A stretch of 64,000 nucleotides of DNA, from NCBI GenBank assembly GCA_017311185.1, contig JAESUZ010005462.1:5022001-5086000 (forward strand), given 5' to 3'. Position 1 is the stretch's first letter. Every line of letters begins with the position of its first letter. Source of the DNA: Proteles cristata cristata (Eukaryota; Chordata; Mammalia; Carnivora; Hyaenidae). The notes under the pieces were generated by a model that worked only from the letters and a program-made list of their open reading frames with translations, searched no databases and was not told where the DNA came from. Shown piece after piece: positions 9,828 through 22,654 of this stretch. Both the position numbers and the translations under genes were made by a program.

Positions 9828-11741
9828 CATCTTCGACATTTGCTGTATGCAAATCCATCTTCTAAGATGCCTCCCAGGGACTCAAATTCCTTTCCCTGGC
9901 CTGAACATTCAGTTCCCCCCACAGTGTCTACTGTTTGCACCCACACTGACCATCTAGAGAAGGAAACAACTGGACAGAAAAGGAGCCTCAGGTTTTCATC
10001 CCCAAAATAAGGCCTCAGATTGCTGGGCATTGTGGTGCCCCCCTCCCTCCTTAGCCGGGTGCTCTTGGGTTTCCCCAGCACCTCCTGGGGCTGCCACAGC
10101 CCCCTGCCAGTGTTCCACTGGGGGCTTCTTGGTTTCTTGTAAAAGACAAGATTAGAGTAACCCCGAAGCTTTATATCCCACCTTATTTCATAAACACAAC
10201 AGGGAAATGCCAGTGACACGCAAGCCTTTCCTCAAACCACCTTGTTTTTGAGCTCTGCAATGGAAACACACCACTTCCTTCCACTGAGTCAGGCTTTGCC
10301 GCAGTCCTTCTTTCTGGGCACCTGGCTTGCAGCAGCTGCTTAATGCCAGTGAAACATGAGTGCTATATCATTATTTCCACTAAAAATTTTTACTCTCCTG
10401 GTGGAACTCAACCATATAAACACACAAACAAAGTGTGTGTGTATGTTTTTTTTAAGATTACATAACTCACTAGATAAGTCACAAGCGATGACAGGTGTGC
10501 TCACCCACTGTCCACATGCCTAATACAGTAAAGTCTCCCCCACTGGCGCTCACTGCTCTGAATATTCCTGCATGTGGATATCTCAACCCAAATTAGGAAA
10601 TTTGGCAGGAGCCAAGAATGGTCAGGGACAGAGAGACAGGGAGTGCCTGGAGTTTGGGGGCAGAATAAGCTGCCCCCAGGCAATGATGAAAGCAGAATCC
10701 ATGGCCAGGTTGATCCTTCTCATTATTGTCATTCAAACCTTCATGCCTTCTTTATTGCTAAATCCTATCTGTTTTATAACATTGTAGGTGTTGCAGCCAC
10801 AATAATTTATTCCCATGTTGGTCCCTCACTCAGCACTTCAGAATCCTCCCACTACCTGTACACAGATGATAACAGCCATGAACGTCTTCCATATTCATGT
10901 CCCTTCTCCCAACCCCAGCAGAGGGTATCCCCACTCTCCAACCTTCCAAATGGCATCTGCACTGCAGGGACTTGGGTGGCAATGAGCAGGCTGGGATCGG
11001 GGAAGGACCAGGAACTCATCCAGACTGGCAGAGGTCCCACCTAGAAGGCTACAGCACTGGCCAGGCATGCAGGTGGCCAGATCCTGGAAATGTGATGGGG
11101 AAAGTTTCAGTAGCCCAGGAATCTGGGAAAACAAGAATTGGAATCCAGGGTAGGAATCTAAGGAACAGTCTCCAAATATTTCCATTTAAAAAATGGCCTG
11201 GCATTGAGCCAGGTTCTCTTCCTGTACATAAGCCAGCTGGAACCCATGGGCAGAAATGTTGGCCTTGTTGGGCTGGGTGAGAAGCTCCTTTGCAGGGGCA
11301 GCAGGTCTGAGTGGCCACTGCCTTTGCTCCCTCTACCAGCTGCACAGCTTCATCCCCCATCCCTTGCTTCCAGACCACCCCCTGCTCTTCTTCCAACAAT
11401 AGTGGCTGTCCCCACTCTAGCCTTTTCTGAAAGCCCACAGTAACCCCAGTACTTTCATTCCACAAACATCTACAGGGAACGTGCCCTACCTCCCAGTGCC
11501 CCAAATCTCTTTGCTCTCATTGCTCCATCTAGAAATTCCTATTTTCTCCTCCTGTAGGGTAGATGTGCCAAAAAACCATATTCAGCTGTTAGCCTGAGTC
11601 TTCCCTAAAGGCTTGGTGACCTGAAACCAGGGGGCCACAAAACTGGAGGGGACCACTTATCCTGACTGTCAGAGATGAAGCAAGATCCAGATGATATTTC
11701 CTGCTCCCTGAGGAACTGACTGCCCCTGAAGTTTTTCTATC
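9828..11741. other. Intergenic, no gene or repeat recognised
   Basis: About 1.9 kb of moderately GC-rich unique sequence. Several overlapping open frames on both strands (10574-11504) show no recognisable motif, no splice context and no strand preference, so they are chance frames. Confidence 0.55.
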
Positions 11742-11757
11742 TTAATCTCCAATTTTA

Positions 11758-11973
11758 TTTTTTTTTTAATGTTTTATTTATTTCTAGGAGAGAGAGAGAG
11801 ACAGCGTGAGCAGGGGAGGGTCAGAGAGAGAGGGAGTCACAGACTGAAACAGGCTCCAGGCTCTGAGCTGGCAGTCAGCACAGAGCCCGACGCGGGGCCC
11901 GAACCCACGAACCGCGAGATCATGACCTAAGCGAAAGTCGGACGCTTAACCGACTAAGCCACCCAGACGCCCC
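11758..11973 (-). mobile_element. Young felid SINE with perfect 16-bp TSD
   Basis: Near-identical to other young copies. Flanks ttaatctccaatttta at 11742-11757 and 11974-11989 match exactly. Confidence 0.95.
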
Positions 11974-11989
11974 TTAATCTCCAATTTTA

Positions 11990-12734
11990 ATACAATGCTA
12001 GACTATCTTACATGTCAGATATGCTTGTCATTGCCAATCTATTATTGCCATTTTTCCTTTAAATCATTTCTTGGAACAGTTCCTATGGTGGCTTCTGGAA
12101 AGGCCCGAACCTGGGCTCCTGAGCATAGGTCTTTAACCCTATTTTGTTCCACAGACTCTATTTCATAATGCCAAAGTTAAAAACCACAGAAACCAAAGTT
12201 ACCAGCTAGCAGGCATGAAGATGTGTTCCATTTTGTTTATTTACAGTGACTCTTATGAGTTCCCTAACTTACCACTTGAAACTCTGAAAAATCAGAAAAA
12301 GAAAAGAAAACAGTCACTACTGTCATCTGAAAGGGAAAAACAAAAACAACTCTAAGCATTTCACACAGTCTGGGGTTTCTGAGTCCCGCCCAGAGTGCTG
12401 GCTGCTTTTCCATTGTTTCTCTGCGATGTAACCCTCACTCTCTCTAGAACCATCCTCTCATTTCCTCTTCATGGGTGTTGTGGTTTGGTCTTTGATTTCA
12501 AATTCATTCAACATTCATTCACCAAAATTCTGATGAGCATGTTATCACATCAATTCACCAAACACATACTTTCAAGACAGGCTCCAGTCTTCCCTGCAGG
12601 TTCCAGTCTTTCCCCAAGACAGGGGCCTGAGCAGGCAGGAATTGGCTATGTATGGTCACATCTTGGGCCCTGTTTGTTTAGTGGATAAAAGTATGTAGCT
12701 GCTGTGGCTCACAGAACTAGCCCTTTGTAAGCAC
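11990..12734. other. Unassigned intergenic sequence
   Basis: No gene or repeat identified. Confidence 0.5.
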
Positions 12735-12885
12735 TGCCATAGTTTGGGATCATATACAGCTGCCTTGTGAGCCATGCACTATCATCACCCCCATTTAATG
12801 GATGATGGAAGCTGAGGGACAACAAGGCTAACTAGCTCATTCCAAGCACTCAAGCTAGTCAGTGGCAGAACACAGACAACATGGA
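12735..12885 (-). mobile_element. MIR SINE remnant, reverse
   Basis: atcacccccatttaatggatga, gctgaggga, and tagtcagtggcagaacacag follow the reverse MIR core. Confidence 0.65.
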
Positions 12886-13933
12886 GATGACTCTTACCAT
12901 GAAGTAAGGCAGATGAGGGCCAACCCAAGAAAAGTCAAATCCTGCAGAGGCTAAATAAAAGCTGCAAATCCTGGCAGGGTCTTCAAGAGCCAAGATGAGT
13001 ATTTAGTTTTGGTTTCTAAGGTATTTTTATGGGCTGAGTAATCAGGGAGTATATTTCATGGCTCAAGTCCAGGAGATTGAAAAGGTAGGGGGAAAATGGT
13101 TTCAGTTCAAGAAAAGGAAATACTTTGGCTGAATCCTTGAATGAAAACAGGGTTGTCCCAGGTGGGTGTGTTATCTGTTCCTGAAGGAGCTGAAACTGAC
13201 AAGTCCCTGGGTGGGGATGTTGCAGGGAGGGCCTAGGCAGACAAGTTGCTGCCCACCCTGTTATCTATATGCCCAAACCTCTGCCTTCTATGCTGTCACT
13301 GGTTATTTCAATGGTCACTGAACTTCACAGCTCCTACCTGTTTACCCATCCCCTCCAGCCCAACACCATTACTTCTCCCACAAGATTCCCCTGAGGCCAC
13401 ATCCCTTGGCTCTCAGAGCTGTTCTGCTGGACAAGGCCTAGGCAGTGCAGGCCACCTTCTGGGTCCCACCCTCCTGTCTCACTTCTGCCCTCTGGGATTA
13501 ATGATGGCTGTGTGATTGCCAGTGTTCCTACATTAGCTGACTGATGTTCTCATTTGATCTCTCAGGCTTAGCTTTGCCTCACTCCTCCCAGAATGGCAAT
13601 TCTCTCCAGGTAGGGATTCAGCTTTGTTAGCAGGGTTCAGCTACAAAGGCCTTGGTAGTGCTGGCCCTGAGCACCTTCTGTTTTCTGCTCTTCTGTTTTT
13701 TCCCATTGCATTTCTATTCAAGTCAGTTATTTAAATAAAGAGGTACACTGTATTTCCTTCCTTATATCTTCCATCTTCCTCCCAGTCTCTCTAGCACTGA
13801 TTTTCATGTATTTACATTTGTGATTAGTTCCCAATTTCCATCATTCTTGCCAAAACCTTTCCATCAAGACCCATTTCATTTCCTGGCTTTTCCTCTGGGG
13901 TGGGGTTGGTACCTCTCTCACTACTTCCATAAG
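12886..13933. other. Unassigned intergenic sequence
   Basis: About 1 kb of unique-looking DNA. The open frame at 13246-13515 has no recognised domain. Confidence 0.5.
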
Positions 13934-13945
13934 TGAGAGATGGTG

Positions 13946-14214
13946 TGTTCTTTTTTTTTTTTTAATAGTTTATTGTCAATTTGGTTTACGTATAACACCC
14001 AGTGCTCATCCCCACAGGTGCCCTCCCCCATGCCCATCACCCTCCTTCCCTTCTTCCCTACCCCCATCAACCTTCAGTTTGTTCTCAGCATTCAAGAGTC
14101 TCTCATGGTTTGCTCCCTCCCTCTTTCCAAATATTTTTCTCCTTCTCCTCCCCCATGGTCCTCCGTTAGCTTCCTCCTAATCCACCTATATGTGCAAACA
14201 TATGGTATCTGTCC
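13946..14214 (-). mobile_element. 5'-truncated L1 3'UTR, reverse, with TSD
   Basis: Poly-T, tagtttattgtcaatttgg, the reverse pyrimidine-rich 3'UTR and the acatatggtatctgtcc end. The TSD tgagagatggtg is at 13934-13945 and 14215-14226. Only 3'UTR was copied. Confidence 0.93.
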
Positions 14215-14449
14215 TGAGAGATGGTGGGTTCTGTGCAAGTCCCCCTCATCTTGGAATTGAAAGCACTTTCCTGAAAGTTCATAGGACTACTGATTTCCTG
14301 GACTTGTGTCTGAGGTAGTGGTTGGCATCCCATTTTACAAAGGGACACCAAGGTATCCAGTGACCTCAGCCTCACTGCTTCCAAAAACATCACTGGGAAA
14401 ACATTCTTTCCTTTTCTTCACAGCACACACTTCTCCTGACAATTAAAAC

Positions 14450-15335
14450 AAATCCAAATCTTAAAAATTCTAAATTTTTGTATTATGGAAAAACTTCAAA
14501 CATACTTGAAAGCAGCTAGAAATAATACAATGAACCTCAATATACCCATTACCTTGTCTTAATAATGATCAAAGTGTTGCCATTCCTGTCTCATCTTATC
14601 CCCCTTTAAAATGTATTTTCAAATATGCATTGATTTATAAAATACAAAAGAAGGAGCTAAAATGAATCTTGCATTTGCTTTATCTCAACAGAATCATATG
14701 TATTTTAAAAATAGCAGTAAAACGTATGTAGGATACTATGTATATGTATTCAACTACTATATTCTTGATATTCAGATATATTCATAGACCTCTACTGATA
14801 GCTATGTAGCCATGGGTCCAATTCTTTTTGCGCTGTGGCCCTTTAACATTTAATTCTGAATTCATGTGGATTTGCAAAAAAAGTTGTTAAAATAGTGTAA
14901 AGAATCCCCATATACCCCCTACTCAGTTTTCTAAATGCTGATACTTTATTTGTTACTTGTTTGAGCATTCAGTCTCTCTATATAATTTTTTTCTGAACCA
15001 AGTGAGAGTAAGTTGCATACATTGCACCCTTTCCTTACTAAATTATTCAGTGTGTGTTTACTACAATTAAAAACAAAGGTATTTTCTACAATACCACAGC
15101 ATGATTATCCACATCAAGAACTAACATCCTATAATCTTATCTCCAGACAATATTTCAATTTTGCCAATAATGTCACTGATGTTATTTATAGAAAAGAAGA
15201 AAAATGTTTTTTCGGGTCCAAGTACAATCAAGGATCTCATAGGCTTTAAGTTGTAACCAGCCTAGGCCTTCTCTAAAGTGGGACAGCTCTACACTGTCTT
15301 TTGTCTTTCATGAGTTTGACAGTTTTGTAGAATGT
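14450..15335 (+). mobile_element. Ancient L1M-type 3'UTR
   Basis: Characteristic phrases of old mammalian L1 3'UTRs appear in order: aaacatacttgaaagcagc, caatatacccattacc, gagagtaagttgcatac, tttgccaataatgtc, gtctttcatgagtttgaca and ttgtagaatgtcc. Family assignment is by memory of the consensus. Confidence 0.6.
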
Positions 15336-15344
15336 CCTTATTCC

Positions 15345-15371
15345 TATTATTATTATTATTATTATTATTAG
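15345..15371. repeat. (ATT)n microsatellite
   Basis: About nine uninterrupted ATT units. Confidence 0.95.
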
Positions 15372-16440
15372 CTGAAGTCCAAAAGGCCATATCACTTCCA
15401 TTGTAAATGTTCCTCTCAGTGATATATGTGTACTTTTCCCTGTGATTCCTCACCACTAGAGGAAAGCTGTCTTCCCGTTTGTGGATTTCTTGCATTCTCT
15501 GGAAGCAGGAGTATGGACCTGAATTGTGGCTGTGCTCATCTCTCAGGTCTTGAGACCCCAGTGAGTGCCAAGGGCAGGGGCAACTCTTCTCACACAGCAC
15601 TCAAATGGCCCCTCACTTGCTCTGTTCTCAATAACATACTCCATTACTGCTCATCTCAAATGACCCCCAAGGAGATGAAATATAAGACTGATATCTTAAA
15701 GGTCTTTTTCCCTTCCTTTCTTTCATTTCCCCCACTTTGTCTGCTTGAGTCTGGGTTTCCAGTAAGCAATTAGAAACTCTAAGGAAAGTGAAACCTGGAT
15801 AAGAAAGCACTTTATTTGACTGTACAAGAACAGTCCTCATATGGAAGCACATAATTGTTTTGTCAACTGAGGGACCAGGAGTCGAAGACTTAATTATGGT
15901 AACTGAAGAGAGAGTTGGTATTATCAGATGTAATTTGGTCACAGAGGGAATGTAAAGTATTTGACTTAACCACAGAAGATAATATAGCTGGAGGGGGGGG
16001 CTTCAGCATGCTGTGAAAGGGGGATAAAGGCCTCTTTTCTAAGCTCAGTGAGAGAGAGAAATGTAAGTATTTTTTAATTTATAGAGTTATCCAGTAAGAG
16101 AACTAGAAACAGAGAGGCAACAGTAGGAGAGAATGAATGAACAAAGGACAGGTTTAGGAAAAGAAATCCTTAGGTCTGGTTTTCTGGGAAAGCCAGTAGA
16201 ACATGCTTAAAATTGATAACCTAGAAAACAGTTGTGCTTAAATGTTATGGAGGGACATGGATGTATCTGCTATGATGACAGGTGAAAGAATGCCAAATAA
16301 TGGCTTCTGGGAACCAGGCCTAGAGGAAGGAGCTGTGCCAAGACTGTTTCTTTCTATTGTAAGCCTTGTTGTATTCTCTGATAATTTACCATGTAAAAAT
16401 TGACTTGATTTTTAAAAAAAAAAATATTAATGAACTGAGA
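15372..16440. other. Unassigned intergenic sequence
   Basis: No gene or repeat recognised. Confidence 0.5.
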
Positions 16441-16444
16441 ATCA

Positions 16445-16640
16445 GAAAAGTTGGGTTCTTGTCTTGGTTTTACTAGTTACATTCAATCAGCAATTACCTT
16501 AGCAATAGTTTCCTGCCTCATAGATAATACCTGCCTCACCTACCCTCTCAGAGTCTGTTGCATGGGTCAAAGAAGATAATGTGTCTTATAGGTATTTTGT
16601 CAGCTGTGTGTTGTACGTAGTAGCAATAATAGTAGTATTG
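16445..16640 (+). mobile_element. MIR SINE remnant
   Basis: MIR-like order: gttgggttcttgtcttgg, tttcctgcctcatag, taatacctgcctcacc, and a late taggtattttgtcag portion. Confidence 0.55.
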
Positions 16641-16899
16641 TCATTATTAGAAGAGGGGGAACAAACATGTGAAAAACAGTCCAAAAATAAAAATAAATAA
16701 GGACTGTAATGACAGCCATGCAACACCAATTTAAACAGAGGGAGAAGGTGTATAGCGGGGAAATCTGAAGAGCCCCAAGATAAGATAAAGGTGCTACTCT
16801 CAGGACCGTCGCACCTTTGTAGAAAGCAAAGCCCCAATATGTGTATATATCATTTCAAGAGGCATGGCTTTGACCTATTTATTCTACTTGTGAAAATGT

Positions 16900-17150
16900 G
16901 TTCTTTTGGAAATAAATATTGATAGACATGAATGTACCTAATGGATCTCTATAACATAAATGTTAATAGAGAACTAAGTAATGAAATATGGTACTTAATC
17001 TTGCTATAATATATGAACACTGCAGCAACATGGAAAATGTATTATATTACAAACAGAAAATAAAATTGCACTACTATGCTTTATACTACAATTATAGCCA
17101 TGCAGAAATATATGAATATGGGCAATAATTGGAAAGAAATAAAGAAAATG
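16900..17150 (+). mobile_element. Probable ancient LINE-derived remnant
   Basis: AT-rich sequence with taatgaaatatggtac, aacatggaaaatgta and caattatagccatgcag resembles a common old LINE 3' region. The family is not certain. Confidence 0.35.
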
Positions 17151-17401
17151 AAAATATTTGTTGTGTTAGGAAGTGTGTAATGGGAGATTTCAGTTATGTC
17201 TCCATTAAAAAACTATTTGAACCCCCATACTGTCCCAGCCAGGCACTATGCGAGCCAAACAAAAAGAGGCCTGCACTCTTGATGCTTAAAGGTTTAATAA
17301 CACAGTTTTTATGCCACTTTAATTGTGTAAGAATTGCAAGAGAAAGAATGAGGATGTGATGGCATTTTCTTCACAACAACTTTTTAAAAAGAGGAAGTCT
17401 T

Positions 17402-17732
17402 TGCTACAGAATTTGTGCCCCCCCCAAATTTAAATGTTGAGGCCTAACCCCCAGTATGATGGTATTAGGAGATGGTGACCTTGGGAGGTGATCAGGTCAT
17501 TGGAACCCTCATGAGTGGGGTTAGTACCCTTATGAGAAGTTATTATGAGGATATATTTGAGGACACAGTGAGAAGAGAGCTGTCTACAAACCAGGAAGAG
17601 GGAACCAGATACCAGAGCAGTCAGCATCTTGGTCCTGAACTATCAGCCTCTGGAACTGTGAGAAATATATGTTTGTTGTTTAAATCCTCCAGTTTGTGGT
17701 AATTTATTATAGTAGCCCCATGGACTAAGACA
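17402..17732 (+). mobile_element. MaLR (MST/MLT1-type) solo LTR
   Basis: Starts near TG at 17402 and ends ggactaagaca at 17732. It includes gatggtattaggagatgg, gtgggg-ttagtaccctta and ctctggaactgtgag, the standard MaLR LTR landmarks. Length of 331 bp is typical. No internal genes. Confidence 0.85.
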
Positions 17733-18844
17733 GTTTCTGATGAGGAAACATGGAGACTAAGAATGGCTCTCCCTGAAATTAGGAGGTGGCTGTGGGGATC
17801 AAGGCTGGAAAAGACAAATTAAGGAAAGAATATTTCACAAACTATGAAGTGAAGTTATGAACCTTATTTGCCTGGAGAATTCTAAAATATGACTATACAA
17901 ATAAGTTCTCAAAGCTTTAGATATATTGACCCAATAATAGGTCTATCCATGATGACACAGGGAGGGCTTGTTGTCTCCAGATTCCTACCCTGAGACTAGA
18001 ATTGTAAGCAAGTGTATGGGAGGTGATGCAGGATGGGGAGTGGAAAGCAAGGCAGGGGAGGGAGGAAGCCAGTTGTGGGGCTGCTGGGGACACTTAAAAT
18101 AGAATCCATCCCACCACTGAAGGCAAGGAAGTAGGGCATTTGTCTTCCACTCCCACATGCTGCTGCCTTGGGGTTCCCTCACTGCCATCCTACATACAGT
18201 GGACCTGGGGTTAGAAGTCCATGGGGAGTGCAAAAAGAATATGGGCAGGACCCCACAGCATTGGCTACAGGGAGAATTGGCACACATGGCTGTGTGTCTG
18301 AGCTTAAATGATGACAGCACAGAAGGTGTCCTGCATCTTTGGGAACTGTTCCAAATCTTTGCCCAACGGAGCCCTGGGCTGGAGGCTGCCTGCTTGGGGC
18401 AGATGCACATTGGGTCCCAAAGGCAGGGTTTTCTAGCTGGTGGTTTTGATAGGCGGTAGAGTTGCCCTGAAGTAAGTTCCATTCCTTTCCTTGCATTGAC
18501 TCCATTTATCAAACACTGTTTGGGGATGGACACATCTGGAAAGAGCTGCAATAACTTCCCCAAGTGAGTTACTAAGGGAAAAATCAGAAATGCCTGCTCC
18601 TAACCTCACTGCCTGTCCTCAGGACTGAGCTTCTCCCAGAAGGCAACCAGGCACACACTCCTTAGTCTATTCTGAACCTGCCTCCCACCTGCACCCCAAA
18701 CATCGACAAACAGGATGTGACTAATGGGCCAGGCCATTTGGAGAGGCTTATTCTGTCACCAGAGATACTGGGCAATGAAGAAGTCACTCCCTGAGAGTGG
18801 AGTATTGAAGGAGATTGGAAGAAAGGATTTATGATAGGCCAGAG
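17733..18844. other. Unassigned intergenic sequence
   Basis: No gene. The longest open frame (17985-18563, minus) has no recognised domain, and the opposite strand has frames of similar quality. Confidence 0.5.
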
Positions 18845-18910
18845 TAAGTCCCAGGAAGTCCCTCAGTCTTGGACAAAATGGGATGGTTGGTCATCTTGCA
18901 CATCTGAAAA
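18845..18910 (-). repeat. Partial copy of a short DNA-transposon-like repeat
   Basis: cctcagtcttggacaaaat followed by gggatggttggtcatctt matches the end of the element at 55291-55368 in reverse, and a second partial copy at 19633-19695. Confidence 0.4.
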
Positions 18911-19632
18911 ATCCTAGTGGTAGCTTGATATAGGGTAGACATGACACTGTCAGACAATGAGAGTCTTCCCAGGGCCCTTTGGTGTAACTCAAGGGCTTTG
19001 AGAAATCTTCTCTCCCCAAAGTAGCACTCCCACCAAACTTTCATTTATTATAAAGTTCTAGAACATGGTTAATCTAATCCTCAGGGTTGTTTTTTTTTTT
19101 TTCTGATTACCTGAATATAAGCTACTGGGGGAGGTCACTTAGTGTTTATTCTTTCCTTTTCTCCAACTATATAACCATAACACATGGATGGAAGGTGGGA
19201 GGGAGACATTTAATTTGCTTTGCTTGCTTTGCTTATTTTCACTGTACTTGTGACCTAGTGAACAAGGGACATTTGCTATCCCCTGTTTGTGGCAGGAAAA
19301 GAAAATTGATTCTCACAGTACCATGAGCATCCACAGGCCCCAGGAAGCATGGTTTCAGAGTCCATGAAGACATGGGCTTTTGTGGTCACAGTGTGTCCAA
19401 TACTTTTCTGAAGTACAGAGGCAGTGATACTCATCATATATATTGCTTTTTATTCTGAGGGGGGAAAATCAGAGGAAATGGCATACTGTAGAAAGAAGAA
19501 AGAGGAATACAAGAATTGAAATGGTTAACTATGCCTGTGACAAATGCAGTGATAGGGTCACAGATACATGAGGAGAGTGATAAGCTTGTCTCCATTTCCC
19601 TGAGACCTTCTCATTTTTAAAACAGAAATTCC
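18911..19632. other. Unassigned intergenic sequence
   Basis: No gene or named repeat recognised; contains a poly-T run at 19090-19102. Confidence 0.5.
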
Positions 19633-19695
19633 AGAGTCCCAGAACCTCCTCAGTCAGTCCTGGGCAAGTGGGGATGTTAGTCACCCTGCATATAT
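19633..19695 (-). repeat. Second partial copy of the same short repeat
   Basis: cctcagtcagtcctgggcaa then tgttagtcaccctgcat aligns with 18862-18905. The similarity continues about 25 bp further (gattctagtggtgg against aatcctagtggtag). Confidence 0.4.
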
Positions 19696-20160
19696 GAGAG
19701 ATTCTAGTGGTGGTATGCCTTGGTGTGGAAGAAGTGCCAGTGAAGGATGCAAACCAAACCAACAGAGTCATGACAAGCATTGCAGGAAAAGACAGCAATG
19801 ACATCCCCAATCTGGTGCACAGAGGACAGGTCTGGAGCTAAATATCACTGAGCTCTATCTGCCTTCCTCAACCCACCCTGTCGATGGACTCATTTAATTT
19901 CTCCCCTAAGGATATAAGAGGTAGAAAAGCATGTTTGGAGGTAATCAATCTGGAGGATGGAGTCTCTGTATCTGGAGGACAAGAGCTGGATATGCTTAGC
20001 TAGAGAAGCAGTAAGATCAGAGGCAGGAATCCCAAGGCAACTGGTAGCAGAACTTGACTATCATGGCCACTGGTGCACCAGGTGGATGAAACCCTGTCCA
20101 CATGCAAACTTCAAGGATCACCATGGCTACAGAAAAGAGAATGTGGCAAGCTGAACACTA
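19696..20160. other. Unassigned intergenic sequence
   Basis: Nothing recognised. Confidence 0.5.
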
Positions 20161-20162
20161 CT

Positions 20163-20358
20163 TCTTTTTTTTAAAAAAAATTAATATTTATTCCTGAGAG
20201 TGTGTGTGTGTGAGTGAAAGGAGCAGAGAAAGCAGGAAACACAGAATCTGAAGCAGGTTCCAGGCTCTGAGCCTGACATGGGACTTGAACCCATGAACCA
20301 TGAATCATGACCCAAGCTGAAGTTGGATGTTCAACTGACTGAGCCACCCAGGTGTCCC
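20163..20358 (-). mobile_element. Older carnivore SINE, reverse
   Basis: T/A-rich left end, a (TG)n interruption (20199-20212), ggttccaggctctgagcc, and a tRNA head ending gccacccaggtgtccc. No clear TSD remains, consistent with age. Confidence 0.9.
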
Positions 20359-21359
20359 TGAATACATATGTCACTTGCTCTCACACCTCATCCATCAAAG
20401 TAAGAAGGTGTTGTTATGCTGATCTACAAAGAAAGCAAAGGAGTACAGTCTTACCTGGTACTTGCAAGGTAAAGACCATTTGTCAACAGGCCAAATGATT
20501 TCTGTAAGAGGAAATTTTTGTCTTCAGTGATTGGAAAGGCTTGCTATCAAGGAAAGGCCATGCTTCTGAACCTTAAATGACATGGTGTGTATACTCTGAC
20601 CAGCAACTTAGTCTGTGGAATGAAAGCCTGCTCCCCACAGGCTGGGTTCAATCTCACTGACCTCCTAGCCTAGAGGTGACACAGTGGGGCCCATCTGTGC
20701 CTCTTCAAGCCCTTGGTGACTGCCATGGTCCAGCCTCATCTCTGTGAGGACAAAGGCTTCTTCCTGGATGACCAGAGTGTTTAGGATAAACATAGTTAAT
20801 ACGAAGATGTGATAAGAAAGGACAAGTTCAGGAGACGGAATAGGATGTACCCAGACTGGGTAGTTTGAAAGAAGCTGCTGTAATCTGAACTTAATCTATG
20901 TTTTGACACAAAATTCATTTTGTGAACTGCAAAAAATAGAAATAGAGGCATTAAGTGAGATGATGTAAGTAAAAGTGCTTTGCTGAAATGTGCAGGACAA
21001 TTGTTAGATATGTCATTATTACCCAAAGTCACAGTTTATAAGTTACAAATCGCTAATTAACAGAAAATTTTGATCCCAGCTACGATGTACAGAAGCTATA
21101 TTGAGTCCATCTTGTTGGAACCATCTTTTCAGAAGAGCTGCTGCTAACACTTTCTCTGGAGTTTCCACAACCAAGTTTGGCAGGGAGTGGTTTTGTTACA
21201 CCCCTATCAGCAGATCAATAGAGCTCTCCTGGGAAAATTAAATTTCCTATGTTTTCTAATATTGCGTGATGCTATTTTGGGCCATAGTTTTGGAAAATAA
21301 ATATGCACTAGAATATGATTTTCAAAGCTACTGGATTACCAAAATGTGTTTTGTGCATT
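20359..21359. other. Unassigned intergenic sequence
   Basis: No gene or repeat recognised. Confidence 0.5.
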
Positions 21360-21375
21360 TATATGAGGAAATATT

Positions 21376-21592
21376 TTTTTAAATATTTTTATTTATTTCT
21401 AAGAGAGAGAGAGAGAGACAGCGTGAACAGGGGAGGGTCAGAGAGAGAGGGAGATACAGACTCTGAAACAGGCTCCAGGCTCTGAGCAGGCAGTCAGCAC
21501 AGAGCCCGACGCGGGGCCCGAACCCACGAACCACGAGATCATGACCTAAGCGAAAGTCGGACGCTTATCCGACTAAGCCACCCAGGCACCCC
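21376..21592 (-). mobile_element. Felid SINE with TSD
   Basis: Complete reverse SINE. The 16-bp TSD tatatgaggaaatatt (21360-21375) and tatataaggaaatatt (21593-21608) differ at one base. Confidence 0.95.
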
Positions 21593-21729
21593 TATATAAG
21601 GAAATATTAAGGTTTTGTTTTTTCTAGTAAACCCAGATGAATCTAAACAATACAACTGGTAAAAATTTAATACAATCTTCACTTGATCATCATGATATAT
21701 TTCTGTTACATAAAAGGTTTTTTGAGGTA

Positions 21730-21935
21730 TGTGCTTTTAAAATTAATTTATTTCTCGGTGTGATGCCTGGGATTTATTTCAAAACAATCCTGAGGTTAGG
21801 GGGTGGCGAGACACTCACAGTTACAACAAGACTGGCCATGAGTGGAGAATTATTGGAGTTGGCAATGAGTGCCTAGAGTCATTGTGTTATCCTGTCTATG
21901 TTTTTATATGCTTGACATATAATGAATGATTTAAA
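21730..21935 (+). mobile_element. Probable ancient LINE 3'-end remnant
   Basis: cctgggatttatttcaaaac, then agactggccatgag and a terminal tttttatatgcttgacat segment resemble a widespread old LINE 3' end. The exact family is uncertain. Confidence 0.4.
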
Positions 21936-22437
21936 AGTCACCCTGTATTTACACTTTGAGCAGATAAGTTCATTTAAGGCAATTCCTGGTAATTCCTGGT
22001 GCCACTGTTGGTATGAAAAGTGCATAATGAGATCAAATACCCTGGGATTAAGAATAGTTTTCATGTTTTTTTAATGGTTGAATAAAAAGTACCATATCCA
22101 GTGACCTGGATTTGACCCATAGGCTTCTGATATAATATCACGTAGAGACAAGTCTAAGACAAAATGAAGGCATGAGTCACCGCCAGTTAGTGTAGCAACC
22201 CATTCTGGTGGCCCAATATCATCAAACATGGAAAATTTCAATGTCCACTAATAAAGTTCAGTTTTAGCCATGCGTACTCAATTACATATTGTCTGTGTTT
22301 GCTTTCATGCTCCAATAGTGCCCTTGAGTAGCGACAACAGACACCTACATCATATCCTCAGTTTTTCTTCTTGGCTTGCAAAACCTAAAAGATTTATCAT
22401 CTGGAATTTTGCAGAAAACATTTGCTGCCCCCTGTAT
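21936..22437. other. Unassigned intergenic sequence
   Basis: No gene or repeat recognised; a 10-bp tandem (aattcctggt twice, 21980-21999) is visible. Confidence 0.5.
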
Positions 22438-22545
22438 TATATATCATAATATATATTACTATTATTACTATAATTATTATATATATTATTATATATACTA
22501 TATATAACATATAATATGATATATACTCTGATATATATCATATCT
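22438..22545. repeat. AT-rich imperfect (TA)n tract
   Basis: About 100 bp of tata/atta repeats with almost no G or C. Confidence 0.9.
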
Positions 22546-22620
22546 ACTTATTTATTTGTTTCTTTATTACCTATATTCCCAACTACACTGCAAGTTCCTT
22601 GAGGGCAGGTGTCTGGTTGT
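22546..22620 (+). mobile_element. L2 3' end fragment
   Basis: actgcaagttccttgagggc and caggtgtctg are the conserved L2 3' phrase. Confidence 0.65.
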
Positions 22621-22654
22621 TTCATACTTTTTCTTCTGTAGAGAGGACAAAAAA

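Noticed and set aside
10574..11504. Several frames of 96-156 codons
   Set aside because: Overlap on both strands, no recognisable protein, GC-biased unique DNA giving chance frames.
17402..17732. Endogenous retrovirus with genes at the MaLR LTRs
   Set aside because: Only solo LTRs; no gag, pol or env sequence was recognised beside any of the three.
17985..18563. 192-codon minus-strand frame, longest outside L1 and IRF4
   Set aside because: Low-complexity C-terminus, no domain, opposite strand equally open; no splice or start context.
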